Assembly: GCA_029204225.1 (NCBI GenBank)
Contig: CM055097.1
Coordinates: forward strand, 49,352,754 to 49,416,753
Direction: 5' to 3'
DNA length: 64,000 bases
Source of the DNA: Diphasiastrum complanatum
Taxonomy: Eukaryota; Streptophyta; Lycopodiopsida; Lycopodiales; Lycopodiaceae
In this document: positions 21,421 through 32,518 of the stretch, piece by piece
Numbering within the stretch: the first letter of the stretch is position 1
Layout: each line of letters begins with the position of its first letter
Made by a program: the position numbers and the translations under genes
Notes under the pieces: model-generated
Databases searched by the model: none
Told to the model about the DNA's origin: nothing
The model's input: only the letters and a program-made list of their open reading frames with translations

Positions 21421-23690
21421 TATGGCTATTTCCATCTAGCAAGGCATGGATGCGAGAAAGATAGCAATGAGCTTGGTGGTGAGTATTGTGAGGGCAAGAT
21501 CCACTCTTTCTTGCATAAGCTCATCTTGTTGCTAACACAAATGAGAAGATACTATTAAGAAACCCTAGATTAACCACTATGAAACATGCTTAATGTGTCA
21601 ATCAGATCTAGAGATAAACTTGATTGCACATCTAGTTCATCAACAATGTAAAAAATCATGCATCTAACATGCTAGACACATGGAAATACATGCAAACCTC
21701 ATTAAAATCACTATGAACCAATATAGTTTTGTCTATGTCCGTACAACAGTAGTAGTACATCAGCCTTCACATGTGTGAACTCAAGAACAACAAGAAAATT
21801 AGCTTTCTACACATTAGAAATCAAGATATCAAGAGGTGAAGAGCAAGAAGAATACAATAGCATAGAAGATGAATGTTTTCCAAATGAAGAGAAAACTCTT
21901 GTATACATTCTCCATGCTAGTACAAATAACTATAGCATCAAATGTGTCATTTGGCCACTTGCCAAAATTGCCCTAAAATAATAGTTTCTAGGTACTTCAC
22001 CAAAAACCTAATATTTCATGACTAAATGCAATGTATCTCAACCAACCAATAAAAATGGATCTAAATCCGACCTTATCAATTTGTATGCTTGCTAGAAATA
22101 GTAACAACACTATTCTCTAATGGACAACCAACTATAACTATATCTAAACTATGCACTACTATTCCCAAAAACTATGAAACAGAGATATTTAAAGATTTGT
22201 AGTCATAATCAACAGAGGCTTTTCTTAAAATTATATACAAGTAGATGATGTTAAATGTTTCTTCTTTTAAATATGGATTAAATAAGGGTTGTTTGGAGGC
22301 CCATTGTAAGGATATAATGACAAGTCCTCTCATCGAGTTGTAGTACGAGTAAGACAAGAAAACGAGCCATTATACCTCTCCTATGAGCCGACAAACACCA
22401 TAATTAGACATAATGGGTGTCACTAATATCTAAATAAGTTATGCAATTGGTTTTCAAAATTCCACCAATTAATTCATCCCATGAGAGCCTCTTATTTAAG
22501 ATTCCATTTGTGAAGCTTATGTATTTTCAAGATTCCATACATGAGGCTTAAGTAAGTTCCAAATTTTAATCATGAGAAATTTTTATTTTAAGGGCCAATC
22601 AAATTCGTAAAATAAATAAGATTCCATTATTATAATGGTAGTCACCAAACTCAATCTAGCCCATTGATTTATGTAAGATTTGAATAAACACACATTACGT
22701 AAAAGGCAATCTTGGGACTTGGGCAACGAGTGGCGAAAGCCATGAGCTGTTTCGGGACTTGATTATGTGGGGTAATGACCTGACAAATGGATTATTAATC
22801 CATGTGTGGTAATGACCTGACAAATGGATTATTAATCCATGTAATTGTCATTCGCATGGTGCTTATGTATTTTTTGTCTAAATAAAAAGTGGAAGTAGAT
22901 TCTTACTATTTTTTTTTATATCATTTTTTGGGGTCAAATTTTCATGTTTTCAGATTTTTTTAGTGATTTATTGAATTGGTTCATCTAGTCCGCAGCACAG
23001 ATCCACTCTCATGGTCTTTAGTTAAACGTTCAAGTTTAGTTGTCAGATCCACTGTTTTGGCAGGGGATAGATGGAGAGAAGAAGGGGTGAGCTTTCACCA
23101 GTACACTTAAAAATGGTGTTTGCACCATCAATGGCTTTTTATAATAGGCTGATCCAAGTTTTGGAGCCTTCTCCACAGCGCAGGTCTATGTACGGGGTAG
23201 TAATTTTCCAAGCAGGTAGTACAAAGCGGGCAGTGTTCTAAAGCAGGTAGTGCAAAGGGGCAGTAATTTTCAAAAGTCAAGCAAAATATTGAAGCCCTAT
23301 GCTATGCAAAATAATACGAGCCCCAAAACTACTTAATAATGATGCTAGTGACAATTATGGTGAGCAAAGCATGCATTTGATTGTCTTTTTTATTTTCTGG
23401 CATACAGCATGTTGGTGCATGCCTGTGAGAATTATGCATGATGTTGCCTGCTCTAAATTAGTCTGCACTAATTATGTCTATGCTCATGGGCTGTACAGCT
23501 TTGTGGAGGTTCATGGCGATTGCACATGTCAAAGGACATACCTGCAAACATTGAAGGTTTTCACACAATTGAGATGTGAAAAATCAATTGGTTCATTCAT
23601 TAATCCCTGAATTTTTTTTGCAAGTTTCAGAACTGCACTCAATCTCTTCACAATCTGATCAGAAGATAAGATTGGAATGAAAAATCAACG
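21421..23690. other. Interval 3' of the carrier gene, no gene seen
   Basis: Only short frames. It holds the tandem repeat at 22771 and CAGGTAGT(A/G)CAAAG-type direct repeats near 23212-23265. The 3' untranslated region of the carrier should lie at about 23400-23690 on the minus strand. Confidence 0.5.
22771..22844. repeat. Perfect tandem repeat, 37 bp x 2
   Basis: GGTAATGACCTGACAAATGG and the following 17 bases occur at 22771-22807 and again at 22808-22844, almost without change. Confidence 0.8.
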
Positions 23691-24629
23691 TCAAAAATCC
23701 TTAAGCAAAGCTCTAACATTTTCCAAAGTCAGAAAAAGCACCACTGTGAAAGGCCCTTGTCTTGTTACAGTGGGAATAAAGCCCTTGTACAAAGCCATTG
23801 GGCCTTCTGCTCTCACAGTCTTGATAGCACAGTCCAGAGCTCCTTTGTAAGGAGGCTCCTCTCCTCCCTCAACAACGTTCATGTTCATGATGCGTGTTTT
23901 CACTACATCAATGGGGTTTGATGCCACAGACGCCACCAGGCCTGCACTAAAACTGGCAGTCACATGAGTAGCAAATCCATCGTTTGTGATGTTGTGAGAG
24001 ATGAGAGTCTCCTTGATTTGATCGTATGTTGCAAGCTGGGCCGCAGTCACAATCATCGCTCTTTGCACTGTGGGGCCGCATCCTGTCCAAAGTGTTTTCA
24101 CTCCCTCTTCCCTGACCATTCGAACTAAAGCATCACCCACCCCTGCGTAGTTTCTTCTCTGATGAGCTGGAAGCCTGCCATCGGCCTGCATCCTTACCAT
24201 GGCAACATCAGCAGGGTTGCCTACAAGGGCGCCAATGCCTCCAGCCAAAAGCCCCGCAGCAACTTTCTTGGGCAGAGATAGGCCAGCTGCTTCTTTCTGG
24301 GAGGAAGGATTCTGCCATTGCTGCTTGAGAAGGTCGTAGAGGCCGAGTCTTGTGGTAGAATAAAGAGTTTGCCTTAGGATAGCCGCAGACACACCCGAAA
24401 AGAGTGCAAGAGCTCCTTCATTCTGGACGACCTTGATGCCCACGGATATGGGACCAGATGGTGGTGGTCTTGGTATACCAGCGCCATGGTGCCCAGCATA
24501 CGCGAGAGAAGAACGTGCTGCGGGTTCTACTTGCAACTGCATGCGGACTTTAATCAGATCCAAAGGATGAGTGACGGTTCCTGCAACAATGGATGCAATT
24601 CCACCCTCAACAAAAGCCTTTAAACCCAT
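23691..24629 (-). CDS. DIC: Mitochondrial dicarboxylate carrier (plant DIC / uncoupling-protein-like subfamily)
   Basis: A 312-residue mitochondrial carrier protein, full length for the family. By homology it exchanges malate, oxaloacetate, succinate, phosphate or sulfate across the inner mitochondrial membrane. It has the three-fold repeat with signature motifs PLDLIKVR (22-29), PADVAMVR (139-146) and PIDVVKTR (239-246). The Met in the second motif and the Pro-rich insert at about 50-60 are, as I recall, typical of plant DIC proteins. Six membrane helices are expected, with no cleavable presequence. The ATG at 24629 gives the usual MGLK start. The frame has no intron, as is known for the Arabidopsis DIC genes, and no stops, so it is probably functional. 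A DIC paralogue or a neighbouring plant uncoupling-protein class is the main alternative. Confidence 0.93.
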   Translation of the reverse strand: MGLKAFVEGGIASIVAGTVTHPLDLIKVRMQLQVEPAARSSLAYAGHHGAGIPRPPPSGPISVGIKVVQNEGALALFSGVSAAILRQTLYSTTRLGLYDLLKQQWQNPSSQKEAAGLSLPKKVAAGLLAGGIGALVGNPADVAMVRMQADGRLPAHQRRNYAGVGDALVRMVREEGVKTLWTGCGPTVQRAMIVTAAQLATYDQIKETLISHNITNDGFATHVTASFSAGLVASVASNPIDVVKTRIMNMNVVEGGEEPPYKGALDCAIKTVRAEGPMALYKGFIPTVTRQGPFTVVLFLTLENVRALLKDF

Positions 24630-25031
24630 GACAAAACACTTACGAGGCGCTTTATGCTCTCCTTAACAAAGATCGAAGAATGCATACAATTGCTTTCTAG
24701 GACTTGGCGTATTGGCAGGAGGCAACGTTGTTTGCTGCAGAGCAGCCTAACCCACAAATACTCTCAGAGAGCATGAACAATTTCTTTGTGAACTTGCGTT
24801 AACCTCGTCTCTAGAGTTAAGAACGGTGACAATACTTCAAAACCTTGAATTTCAATGACAGCATGAATGGAATTTCCTAAATTGTGAACTAATTTAGAAA
24901 AATTTCACAAAGCAATAGGACGGATGGATGGATAGGCAATCTTTAAGCAGAACTCTGAGATGCAGCGGCTGGAAATTTGAGGCAAGCTGGTGGGCTTGGA
25001 GATTGCATGGTGAATCCGTCAGCTTAGAAAG
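24630..25031 (-). other. Carrier 5' untranslated region (inferred)
   Basis: Lies between the TATA box at 25032 and the ATG at 24629. A leader of roughly 375 bases is implied if it is unspliced. No long frame on this strand competes with the carrier. Confidence 0.45.
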
Positions 25032-25046
25032 CATATATATATATAG
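25032..25046 (-). promoter_or_regulatory. TATA box of the carrier gene
   Basis: Reads CTATATATATATATG on the minus strand, about 400 bases before the ATG. It is the only strong TATA-like element in the 700 bases between the carrier and the retroelement debris at 25332, so the promoter must be compact or extend into that debris. Confidence 0.5.
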
Positions 25047-25331
25047 GAAAAGTTTTCCAATTGATGGCGGTGGTGGCAATGGAGGAATAAAGAAGGCGGT
25101 AGAGTCAGACCGTGACCGCCTTTGATGGCATGAGCGATCGTGCAAAGAGTGCAGTAAGCGATAATGGCACGGAGCACCATCGATGGAAGGATCTTTTGTT
25201 GCAAAAGTAAGGAGTAGAGAGGGAGGAAGGCAGGGCCGCCCTTGACTCGTTTTTTTGGGGTGCCTTTTCAAAGACTGACTGAATAGTCCTTTAGAGGAGT
25301 GCTCGTGCTTTTGACGGCTTTGAGTTTCGAA

Positions 25332-26270
25332 CTACTCTTTTAGTACATTCCAGGCTTGTCTTGGTGTCACGGCATTAATGATGTGGTCCTTCAGCATGAA
25401 GGTCAACCCCCTCCTCATCTTCCTTTTGAACACTTTGATGTTCGTTTCAATTAGCGATTTTCTCTCATTGCCTGTGACGAGATCCCACAATTCTTTTTCT
25501 ATCAAAATGTTTTTCATTTTGAACTTCCACACTACATAGTTGGAAATCCCATCAACTTTGCTATTTTCACTCAAAATGGACTCTCTCATGTTTGTCATCT
25601 CCAAAAGGGCCTAAAACTCCAACTGTAGGCTAAAAAGAGTATGTCTGAGCCAATGGCGATGCCAAAATTCAAAAATAAAGACTTGCAATTTTTTGCTTAC
25701 CAGACCATTTGGCACTTTGCCGCAAAATTGAAAGCCAAGTCGCTTTCGCTTTTCAAAATGCTTTTCGCCACGAATTCCCAACTTCATGCCATATAAAGTG
25801 GTGAAATCACTTTTGGCATTCTTCGAGCACTTTTTCCATGGCAAACACTCTGTTTTGTGGTACCGTACTTGCAGCAGGTACAGTGCGCGTGCCCTTCGTT
25901 TGGAGTCCATAGCCCTTTGTTTCGTCCAAAAATGTTAAAAGTGGAAATAAGGGCCTTTTTAGAAAATGAACTGTTTCTTCATGGTGAAGAAACTTCACTC
26001 TTCAACCAATTTTAGGACGGGTCCCTTCAAACTGAATTTTTCTAATGAAGTTGAAGGCTGTTTTGCTCTTCAAGGCATTTCGGGTCCTTTCAAGTTAATC
26101 TTGGCCATTGAAACTAGGGAACTCCATCTAGGCCGCCAATTCAACTTTAAATCAAGGTACTCCAATCTTGTGGTTGGGAATGAATTTGAGCATTCAAAGT
26201 AGACACTTAGAGCACTTTAACACTCTTTTACACTACTTCATCTTCTTCAGAAGCTCTCTTTCCATGTGTG
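25332..26270 (-). pseudogene. D2 gag N-terminus and leader (family D)
   Basis: 25332-25604 encodes SNYVVWKFKMKNILIEKELW and related residues, closely matching D1 gag (3214-3477). The adjoining sequence to about 26270 matches the D1 leader (3480-4100). It begins at an ATG and is cut in the first third of gag. It is minus strand, opposite to the family D LTR piece just to its right. Confidence 0.8.
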
Positions 26271-26587
26271 GTATCGCCCTCCACCCTCTTCTTTGGCTTG
26301 ATCTCATTCAATTTTTGAGCACTTTCAATGTCGTTTGAGACCTAGCTGCCATTTATGAGTCCGTAGAGCTTTCAATTGCCAATAATCATGGAGAAACGAT
26401 GAGATAAGCCCAACTTGAGAAAGAGGATTTTTAACTTTTTTCAAATTTTTTTCACAAAAAACCACTAGGTTCTCCAACAGAAAGTTCAAACTTTTTTCCC
26501 ACTGAGCTAAATATTTTTATTTTTTATTTTTTATACAACACCTTTCTCAACTCTGGCTACTCTCCCTCTCTCCAACAGCTTGATGTG

Positions 26588-26679
26588 GAGCTTGCTGTGG
26601 AGAGTGTTTTTCTGTCTGTGTTACTGTGTAGCATGATCTATGTTCCTATTTGAAGCAAATTCTAAGTTGGTATCAGAGC
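26588..26679 (+). repeat. D-family LTR end and primer-binding site, plus strand
   Basis: Starting at GAGCTTGCTGTGGAGAGTG, this matches the inner end of the D1 5' LTR in the opposite orientation. It finishes in TTCTAAGT followed by TGGTATCAGAGC (26668-26679). Only the last 80 or so bases of the LTR are present. Confidence 0.82.
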
Positions 26680-26703
26680 CGTACAAGGAGTGTACACAAT
26701 ACA

Positions 26704-26874
26704 ATGTCGTCGTTGAAGAGAGCTTTGGGAGAAGAGTCTTCTGAGAGTTCGGGGTTTACGGCAAATTGGAGACGGAAAGTAAAGCATTGGTGCACAGATT
26801 CTAGCATACAGAGGCTTGCCAAGCATGAAACTGTGAGAGGACTTGGAGACAAGAGTTGTCGGCTGAACTCATGA
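26704..26874 (+). CDS. D-family leader small ORF, 56 residues with ATG
   Basis: Begins at an ATG 24 bases after the primer-binding site and ends in TGA. The product is basic and Ser-rich (ESSESSGF, NWRRKVKHWC, SSIQRLAK, GLGDKSC). Its counterpart in D1 (4483-4672) aligns without indels over about 50 codons; the differences include synonymous (CAC/CAT for His) and replacement changes. Whether it was ever translated is not known. I recognise no domain. Confidence 0.4.
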   Translation: MSSLKRALGEESSESSGFTANWRRKVKHWCTDSSIQRLAKHETVRGLGDKSCRLNS

Positions 26875-26879
26875 TTTGT

Positions 26880-27483
26880 TCGAAGATTTGCATTTTCTTG
26901 CAACAATTTTTGTATTGCACTCTCTCTCCTCATGACTGTAAGAGGACATACATCTGACCTGACTCTCCAGGTTCTGAATCCTCTGTATTGAAAATGTATT
27001 TTCATAATTTTGTAATCTTTCACAATATCCCAAGAAACCATTATGCCCATTACATATCCATATGACTAACTGAGTTATTGAGGAGAAAACATGATGTTGT
27101 AGAGTATTAGGATCTTTAGGATACAAAGACCCATCTGTCCACAAATCCAGATTCTTTTTTCCATCAATTCGATAACATAATAGGTCTTCAGCAGATATTG
27201 TTGATCCTTTGACTCATCTTTTCTGTAATGGAATGTCCAAATGAAGATGATATAAAGTCATCATTTTTAAAAGTACAAAACTAGTCACAAGCTTTAGAGA
27301 TATATATGTGAATGCAAATATATTCTTATCTCATGCAAAAACACCAATATTGTTTATTTGCTTGCCTACATACACCACTCCCAATGGTATAACAACTCGT
27401 CTACAATTATGGTTAAGCAAATCAACTGTAGTCATGGTTATCGTCTATGTAGCCACAGTTTAACTTTCTCTCTCTTGACTTTT
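26880..27483. other. No recognised feature
   Basis: Sequence after the D-family leader piece does not match the D1 leader further on, so a breakpoint lies near 26880. No gene seen. Confidence 0.45.
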
Positions 27484-27610
27484 GAAATCAATATGAGCGT
27501 CATTTTCACATTGAAAACAAAATATGAGTACCATTTGGACATTGACATTAAATTAAAATCTCAGCACCATCTTCACATTGAAATCAAAATATGACCGCCA
27601 TCTCCATATT
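27484..27610. repeat. Minisatellite, four degenerate units of 29-36 bp
   Basis: Units start at 27484, 27513, 27544 and 27580. Each begins GA(A/C)A and ends with CA(T/C)ATT or GACATT, around a central A-rich block and a CACCAT/CGCCAT-like block. Confidence 0.65.
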
Positions 27611-27724
27611 TGAATATGGAAGAAATCACCATTACAAAAGGAAACATCATAAAGAGTAATTCTCTCAACTCTTACCTTATGTAGGCTCTAAGAAATTCAT
27701 TCTTCATGCAAATGGTTGTGAATT

Positions 27725-28240
27725 CAAGATTGAGAGAGAGGGTTAGTCCATATGTGTCATGGACTTATCAAAAGGCCAAGTTTGAGAGTGTTCTTTATGT
27801 TCCTAGCATAACAAAAAATTTGTTGAGTGTTGGACAAAGGCTTCTTTGTTAGATTTGTTGGAGATGCTTGCTTGATAATGAAGACTGGTAAAATCATTAT
27901 AAGAGAGATCGAGTTTGAAAGGCTTTTTAGGCTTTGCTTATATAGGAGCTAATCATTATGGATTGATGGCCAAGGAGGAGATAGCACAAGTGGATTCATG
28001 TAAAAAGGAACTGGATCTTTCCAATCACCAATTCATGGATGCTATGTGCAAAGAGGAGCCTACTCTTGATATTCTTAAATCTTTGACAAAAGTTGGTGAA
28101 GGGAGGCATGTGCTTTGGCTAAAGCACCTAAGTTGCACTTTCCAAGTTCTACCACAAAGTTATAAACATCATTGGAATCTATCCACTCAAAGGTGCATAA
28201 AGTGTTGAGCCTCATTGGATCTAAGATGGATCTTTCTCGC
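27725..28240 (+). pseudogene. Copia protease/pre-integrase relic
   Basis: The phrase SVLYVPSITKNLLSVG (near 27788-27835) is the conserved end of copia protease before the pre-integrase and is close to elements B and I. Downstream sequence keeps scattered pre-integrase words but many stops. Confidence 0.65.
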
Positions 28241-28497
28241 CATTATGAGACAATGTGGCATAGTTTGTCATAGTTAAATCAAGCTATCGTTTAACACTAG
28301 AGCTATTTTCAGTACATGTTTGTGTGCGTGCACATAAAATCCTTGGTCACTTGATGAGACATAACATGCCATCAAATGATTGAAATTTCAATCTTTCAAT
28401 TGTATGTGGAACTAGACTTGACTCTTCACTGTGTTATTGGAAAACTTAAATTTTTTTTCTCTCAATTGATGGCAATTTTCCCCCAAAAAACTTCAAT

Positions 28498-28916
28498 TTT
28501 CAGCACTTTTCAGCACTTCACATGGGTAACTTTAGGTGCACGTATATATCTCTATAGGACTCCAAATTTAATTTTTTTTCAAGACATGTTTTTATGGTCA
28601 TAAAGGATTTTTTGAAGTAGAAAGCCAAAGAAAGAGTTGTAAAAAGCAGTTCGAAAAGAGCTGAAACTTTCTAGCACCTTTCAATAATTTTCAATACTTT
28701 TCAGCACTTGACATGGATAACTTTAGATGCACATATCTATCTCTAAATAACTCCAAATTGAAAAAAAAATTGGGAGACATGTTTCTATGGTCATATAGTA
28801 CTTTTTAAAGTAGACAAACCAAAAAAATATTCTTAAAATCATGATATTATACACTCATATATGATATTTCTAGTTTTGGTGATTTTTATCAGCACTTAAA
28901 AGGGTAACTTTGAATG
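28498..28916. repeat. Diverged tandem repeat, period about 190 bp, 2.2 copies
   Basis: CAGCACTT followed by a GG(G/A)TAACTTT block occurs at 28511, 28702 and 28890 (spacings 191 and 188). ACTCCAAATT and GACATGTTT(C/T)TATGGTCATA blocks repeat in register. The third unit is cut short at 28916 by the LTR of element A'. Confidence 0.78.
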
Positions 28917-29570
28917 TGTCAGAAATAGGTGAGTAATTGAATCCCGAAACTTCCTACTTCCAATGCATGACTACGTCTATCAAAAATTGAACAAAGCAGT
29001 AGTGATGGAAATCAAGTCCAATCTTTAGCAGCTAACTTTGAAATCGCTAGATACTAAGTGATTACGTAGCCAAACATGAAGTACTGAATTCTCGGACAAT
29101 TTCTATCAGTTACAAAAGCAATACAGAGATGCATGCATTCTGACACAAACTGAACGCATTAAGGAAATAGTATTGATTCAGAAAAACAAGATCATATGCT
29201 AATGAGTGCAAGACAATAGCAGATAGAAACTGTGCACTTTGAAGCTGTCTCTGAGTAACTAAGAATAAGTCTAAAAATAAGCAACTTTGTTGATAAATAG
29301 TAGCGCAATAGCAACTCTAAAATAAATCTCTAAAAGACTGAACTAGAATGCTCAAGAGAGTTCAAGCTTGAAAGCTTGATAGAGAGCTAACAACAATACT
29401 TTCTGATTGTGAACGATCTGCTGGATGAGAGCGGAGGAAGCGTCGTGTAATAACACTCAACTCCTTCACAATTCACAATGTTGATTCAGGACTTGATCAT
29501 GAGATGTATGAACAACTGATTATACTAAGTAATTAGGTCGTCAAATGCGATTGCCCTAAATTTTTTTGGA
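28917..29570 (-). repeat. A' 3' LTR, beginning truncated
   Basis: Its end (TTTCTGACA on the minus strand) sits at 28917. The opposite end should start TGTCATATC, judging from the plus-strand copy at 38230, but the match stops at GGCAATCGC near 29565, where it meets RNase H sequence. The alignment with 38330-38704 is clear over more than 300 bases. Confidence 0.78.
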
Positions 29571-29589
29571 AAGCCGAACAGGGCAGATA

Positions 29590-30930
29590 AGGCAATGGCA
29601 CTTTGATTATCACAAAATAATAATGTTAGCAGATTGATTCAGATTGATATCTGAAAGTAAGATTCTCAACCAAACCACTTTCTTTGTAGCTTGAGAGGCT
29701 GCGATATACTCTGATTCAGTGGAAGATAGAGCTATCGAAGATTGCTTGCAACTGTTCCAGAAATTGGACCATTGTTGAGGAAGAATGTAAATCCAATAGT
29801 GGATTCACGAGTGTCTACATCTCCTGCCCAACTTGCATTTGTGTAACTACTAAGGAGATTGAGTTTGTCATTGCCGACTGCTCCATAACAAATGCAAAAG
29901 TCCATAGTAGCTCGAAGATATCTCATGACTCTAATAAGAGCCTTCCAATGTGTTACACCCGGGTTGATCATATACTGACTGAGAGAGCTGACTGCAAAAA
30001 CTATGTCTGGCCTAGTACAGATCATGGCATACATAAGAGATCCTAGAATAGATTGGTAAGGATACTCACACATCTGCTCCTTCTTTTGAATTGTTTGAGG
30101 ACACTGGTCCTTTGACAATTTTAGGCTTGGTTCCATTGGTGAGAGAGCTAACTTGCAATTTATCAGATTATATCTCACTAACATGTTGTAGATGTACCTC
30201 TGTTGAGCAATGTAGACCAACTTCTCTTTTTTGTCTCTATGGATTTGAATACCAAGGTAGAAATGAGCTTCGTCCAGATTAGTCATGTCGAATTCAGAAG
30301 AAGCATTGTCTTGTCTTCTTTTATCAGATCGGTATTGTTGCTGAAAAAAAATGTTTCATCCACGTACAAAGTGATAATGATAAAAGATTGATGCATTTTC
30401 TTGAAGTAAACATTTGAATCTAAAGACCTAGGTGTGTAGCCGTGATCAATAAGGAAAGTATTGATCCTTTTAAACTATGCTCGAGCAGATTGCTTCAAGC
30501 CATAAAGTGCCTTATGGAGTTTACACACATAATTGTGTTTATCCTCAATAATATAACCTTCGGGTTGCACCATATAAATGTCTTCTTCAATAACTCCACT
30601 GAGATATGTTGTCTATACATCCATTTGATGTATTTCCAAATCTGCTACAGCGACAAATGATAGCAAAAGTCGAATAGAAGAATGCTTGACTACTGGACTG
30701 AAAGTCTCAGTATAATCGACATTGCGAACCTGAGAAAAATCCCTAGCGACAAGTCATGCCTTTCTCCTATTGATGCTTCCATCTGCATTGTACTTGACTT
30801 TGAAAATCCATTTGTAATCAACTACATTGCTGCTAGTAGGTAATTCGTCAATCGTCCATGTCTGGTTCTTGATAAGAGATGAATACTCTTTATCCATAGC
30901 TTCTATCCAGAGATCAGAATCAGGCTGACT
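29590..30930 (-). pseudogene. A' reverse transcriptase and RNase H stub; active site YVDE
   Basis: 29732-30286 keeps the RT C-terminus and RNase H start: YLGIQIHRDKKEKLVYIAQQ, GSLMYAMICTRPDI, SWAGDVDTREST. The palm reads ITLYVDET at 30350-30375, so the second catalytic Asp of YVDD has become Glu. The RT N-terminus to about 30930 is spread over frames. RNase H ends abruptly at the LTR junction near 29580. Confidence 0.82.
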
Positions 30931-31179
30931 GAGCGCCTCTTGGACAGACGTCGGTTCCTGAACAAGGTAGGTTGCAAAGTCGTCAATATACCTATGAGGT
31001 GGTCTACTACTTCTTGAAGATCTTTTGAGAATTGAGAAAGTTGATCATTTTCATCATACTATAGTTGCCAAACTGCAACCTCATCATCTTCTAATTCACC
31101 ATTGATTTGGTGTTTGTTTAAAGTAGATGAGCTTGGTCCTTTAATGGGAATAGTCGACTAAGAAATTGAAAAGTTCAAT

Positions 31180-32086
31180 ATATTAGGAGAATGTGACAGG
31201 TCGACTGGATGGGTTGTGCCTTTTCCCTTGAGGTCTTGAAACTAATCTTCGATGAAGATGACATCTTGGCTAGTGAATATCTTCGACTCGATGGGATCGA
31301 ACAACTTATAGGCTTGATCTAAAGTAGTGTAGCTGATGAAAATATATCTGATACTCTGGAAGTCAATCTTCTTCCTGAGATCATGAGGAATTTGCGCATA
31401 AGCAGTACATCCAAAAACTCATAAGTTTGATAAAGAAGGTTTGGTACCTGTCCAAACTTCAAATGATGTTTTGTCTGAGAGACCTTTAGTAGGACATTTG
31501 TTCTGAATATAGATTGTTGTTGAAATAGCTTCAACTCAGAAGGACTTTGGAAGTGTCACATGTGATAACATGCACTTTGCCGATTTGATAAGACTCTGTT
31601 CTTTCTCTCAATAAGACCATTTGACAGAGGCGAATAGGAGGTAATGTATTGTTGCCCAATGTCGTTGTTAAGATAGTAGTCCTTGAATTCGGTGGAGATG
31701 TATTCTCCCCCATTATCTGACCTCAGGGCTTTGATTCGTTTATCAGTCTGATTTTTTGCATGCTCTTCAAATTGTCTGAATTTGATGAAAGCCTCTGATT
31801 TTTGTTTAATAAAATAAATAGTTGTTCTTTTGGAGAATTTGTCAATAAAGGTAATGAAATGTTTTGCATCTAGCAATGAAGGAGTTTGCATAGGTCCACA
31901 TATATCTGTATGAACAACATCTAACAGACCTTTTGTTGCATGCCTATGACTTGATCTAAAAGGAATCCTAGTCTGCTTTCCAAGGATACAGCTATGGCAG
32001 ACAGGGAGATCGACTTTACCAAAAGGATAGTCAAGATCAAGAGCCATGGATTGTCTGGACATGTTTGAAACATATACATAATTCAA
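31180..32086 (-). pseudogene. A' integrase
   Basis: Open over 176 codons (31556-32086). It shows the zinc-site end CHSCILGKQTRIPF and catalytic regions HTDICGPM and RSDNGGEY. A frameshift before the third acidic region (ERKNR) leads into 31319-31534, the C-terminal part. The order and motifs are those of copia integrase. Confidence 0.82.
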
Positions 32087-32104
32087 GTGTCCTAAGTGAT
32101 GATG

Positions 32105-32518
32105 TCACAATAATGCTTTATTGACAAGAACAGAGGTTTTCAAGGCTTGACTAAAATCAAAATAACAATGTGCCAATCTATATAAGTATCCATGCCTCTT
32201 GTTGAGTGCAAGGATCTTATTACTCCTATTGATAATTCTGCATTGATCAGAGTCAAACTCCACCTTATGATCTAAATTTGTAATTCTACTTACTGATAAC
32301 AGATTTGTAGAGAGTTTAGAAACATATAACTTTTGACAGTTGTTTGAATTGATCATGTTGGAATCTCCATCTTACAGTACCTTCACCTTCGATAGTGTGA
32401 GTACTATTGTCACCAAGATGACCATACTTCTTTGTGCTATAAGGCGTATAGGATTTTCCAATCTCACGATGATTGGTCATATGTTGAGTAGGTCTGTAAT
32501 CCAAAAACACGAATCATC
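32105..32518 (-). pseudogene. A' protease and GAG-pre-integrase
   Basis: The protease part has HLGDNSTHTIEGEGTV; its catalytic DSG region would be just upstream, but the sequence ends at 32518 at the B LTR with FLDYRPTQHM in place of FLDSGATQHM. The pre-integrase shows NLLSVSRITNLDHKVEF. The same segment exists at 42289-42585 plus 58374-58561, without the 32519 breakpoint. Confidence 0.8.

Larger units (their letters stand above)
28917..32518 (-). mobile_element. Ty1/copia element A', minus strand, truncated by the B array
   Basis: Read right to left it has protease, pre-integrase, integrase, RT, an RNase H stub and a 3' LTR. Gag and the 5' LTR are missing because the first B LTR starts at 32519 inside the protease. 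Numerous frameshifts and an altered RT active site show it is dead. Other A-family pieces lie at 38230, 42289, 58374 and 61693. Confidence 0.87.

Noticed and set aside
24894-25271. Minus-strand frame of 125 codons upstream of the carrier
   Set aside because: It spans the carrier promoter and TATA box, is rich in Ser, Pro and His without a motif, and fits non-coding sequence.
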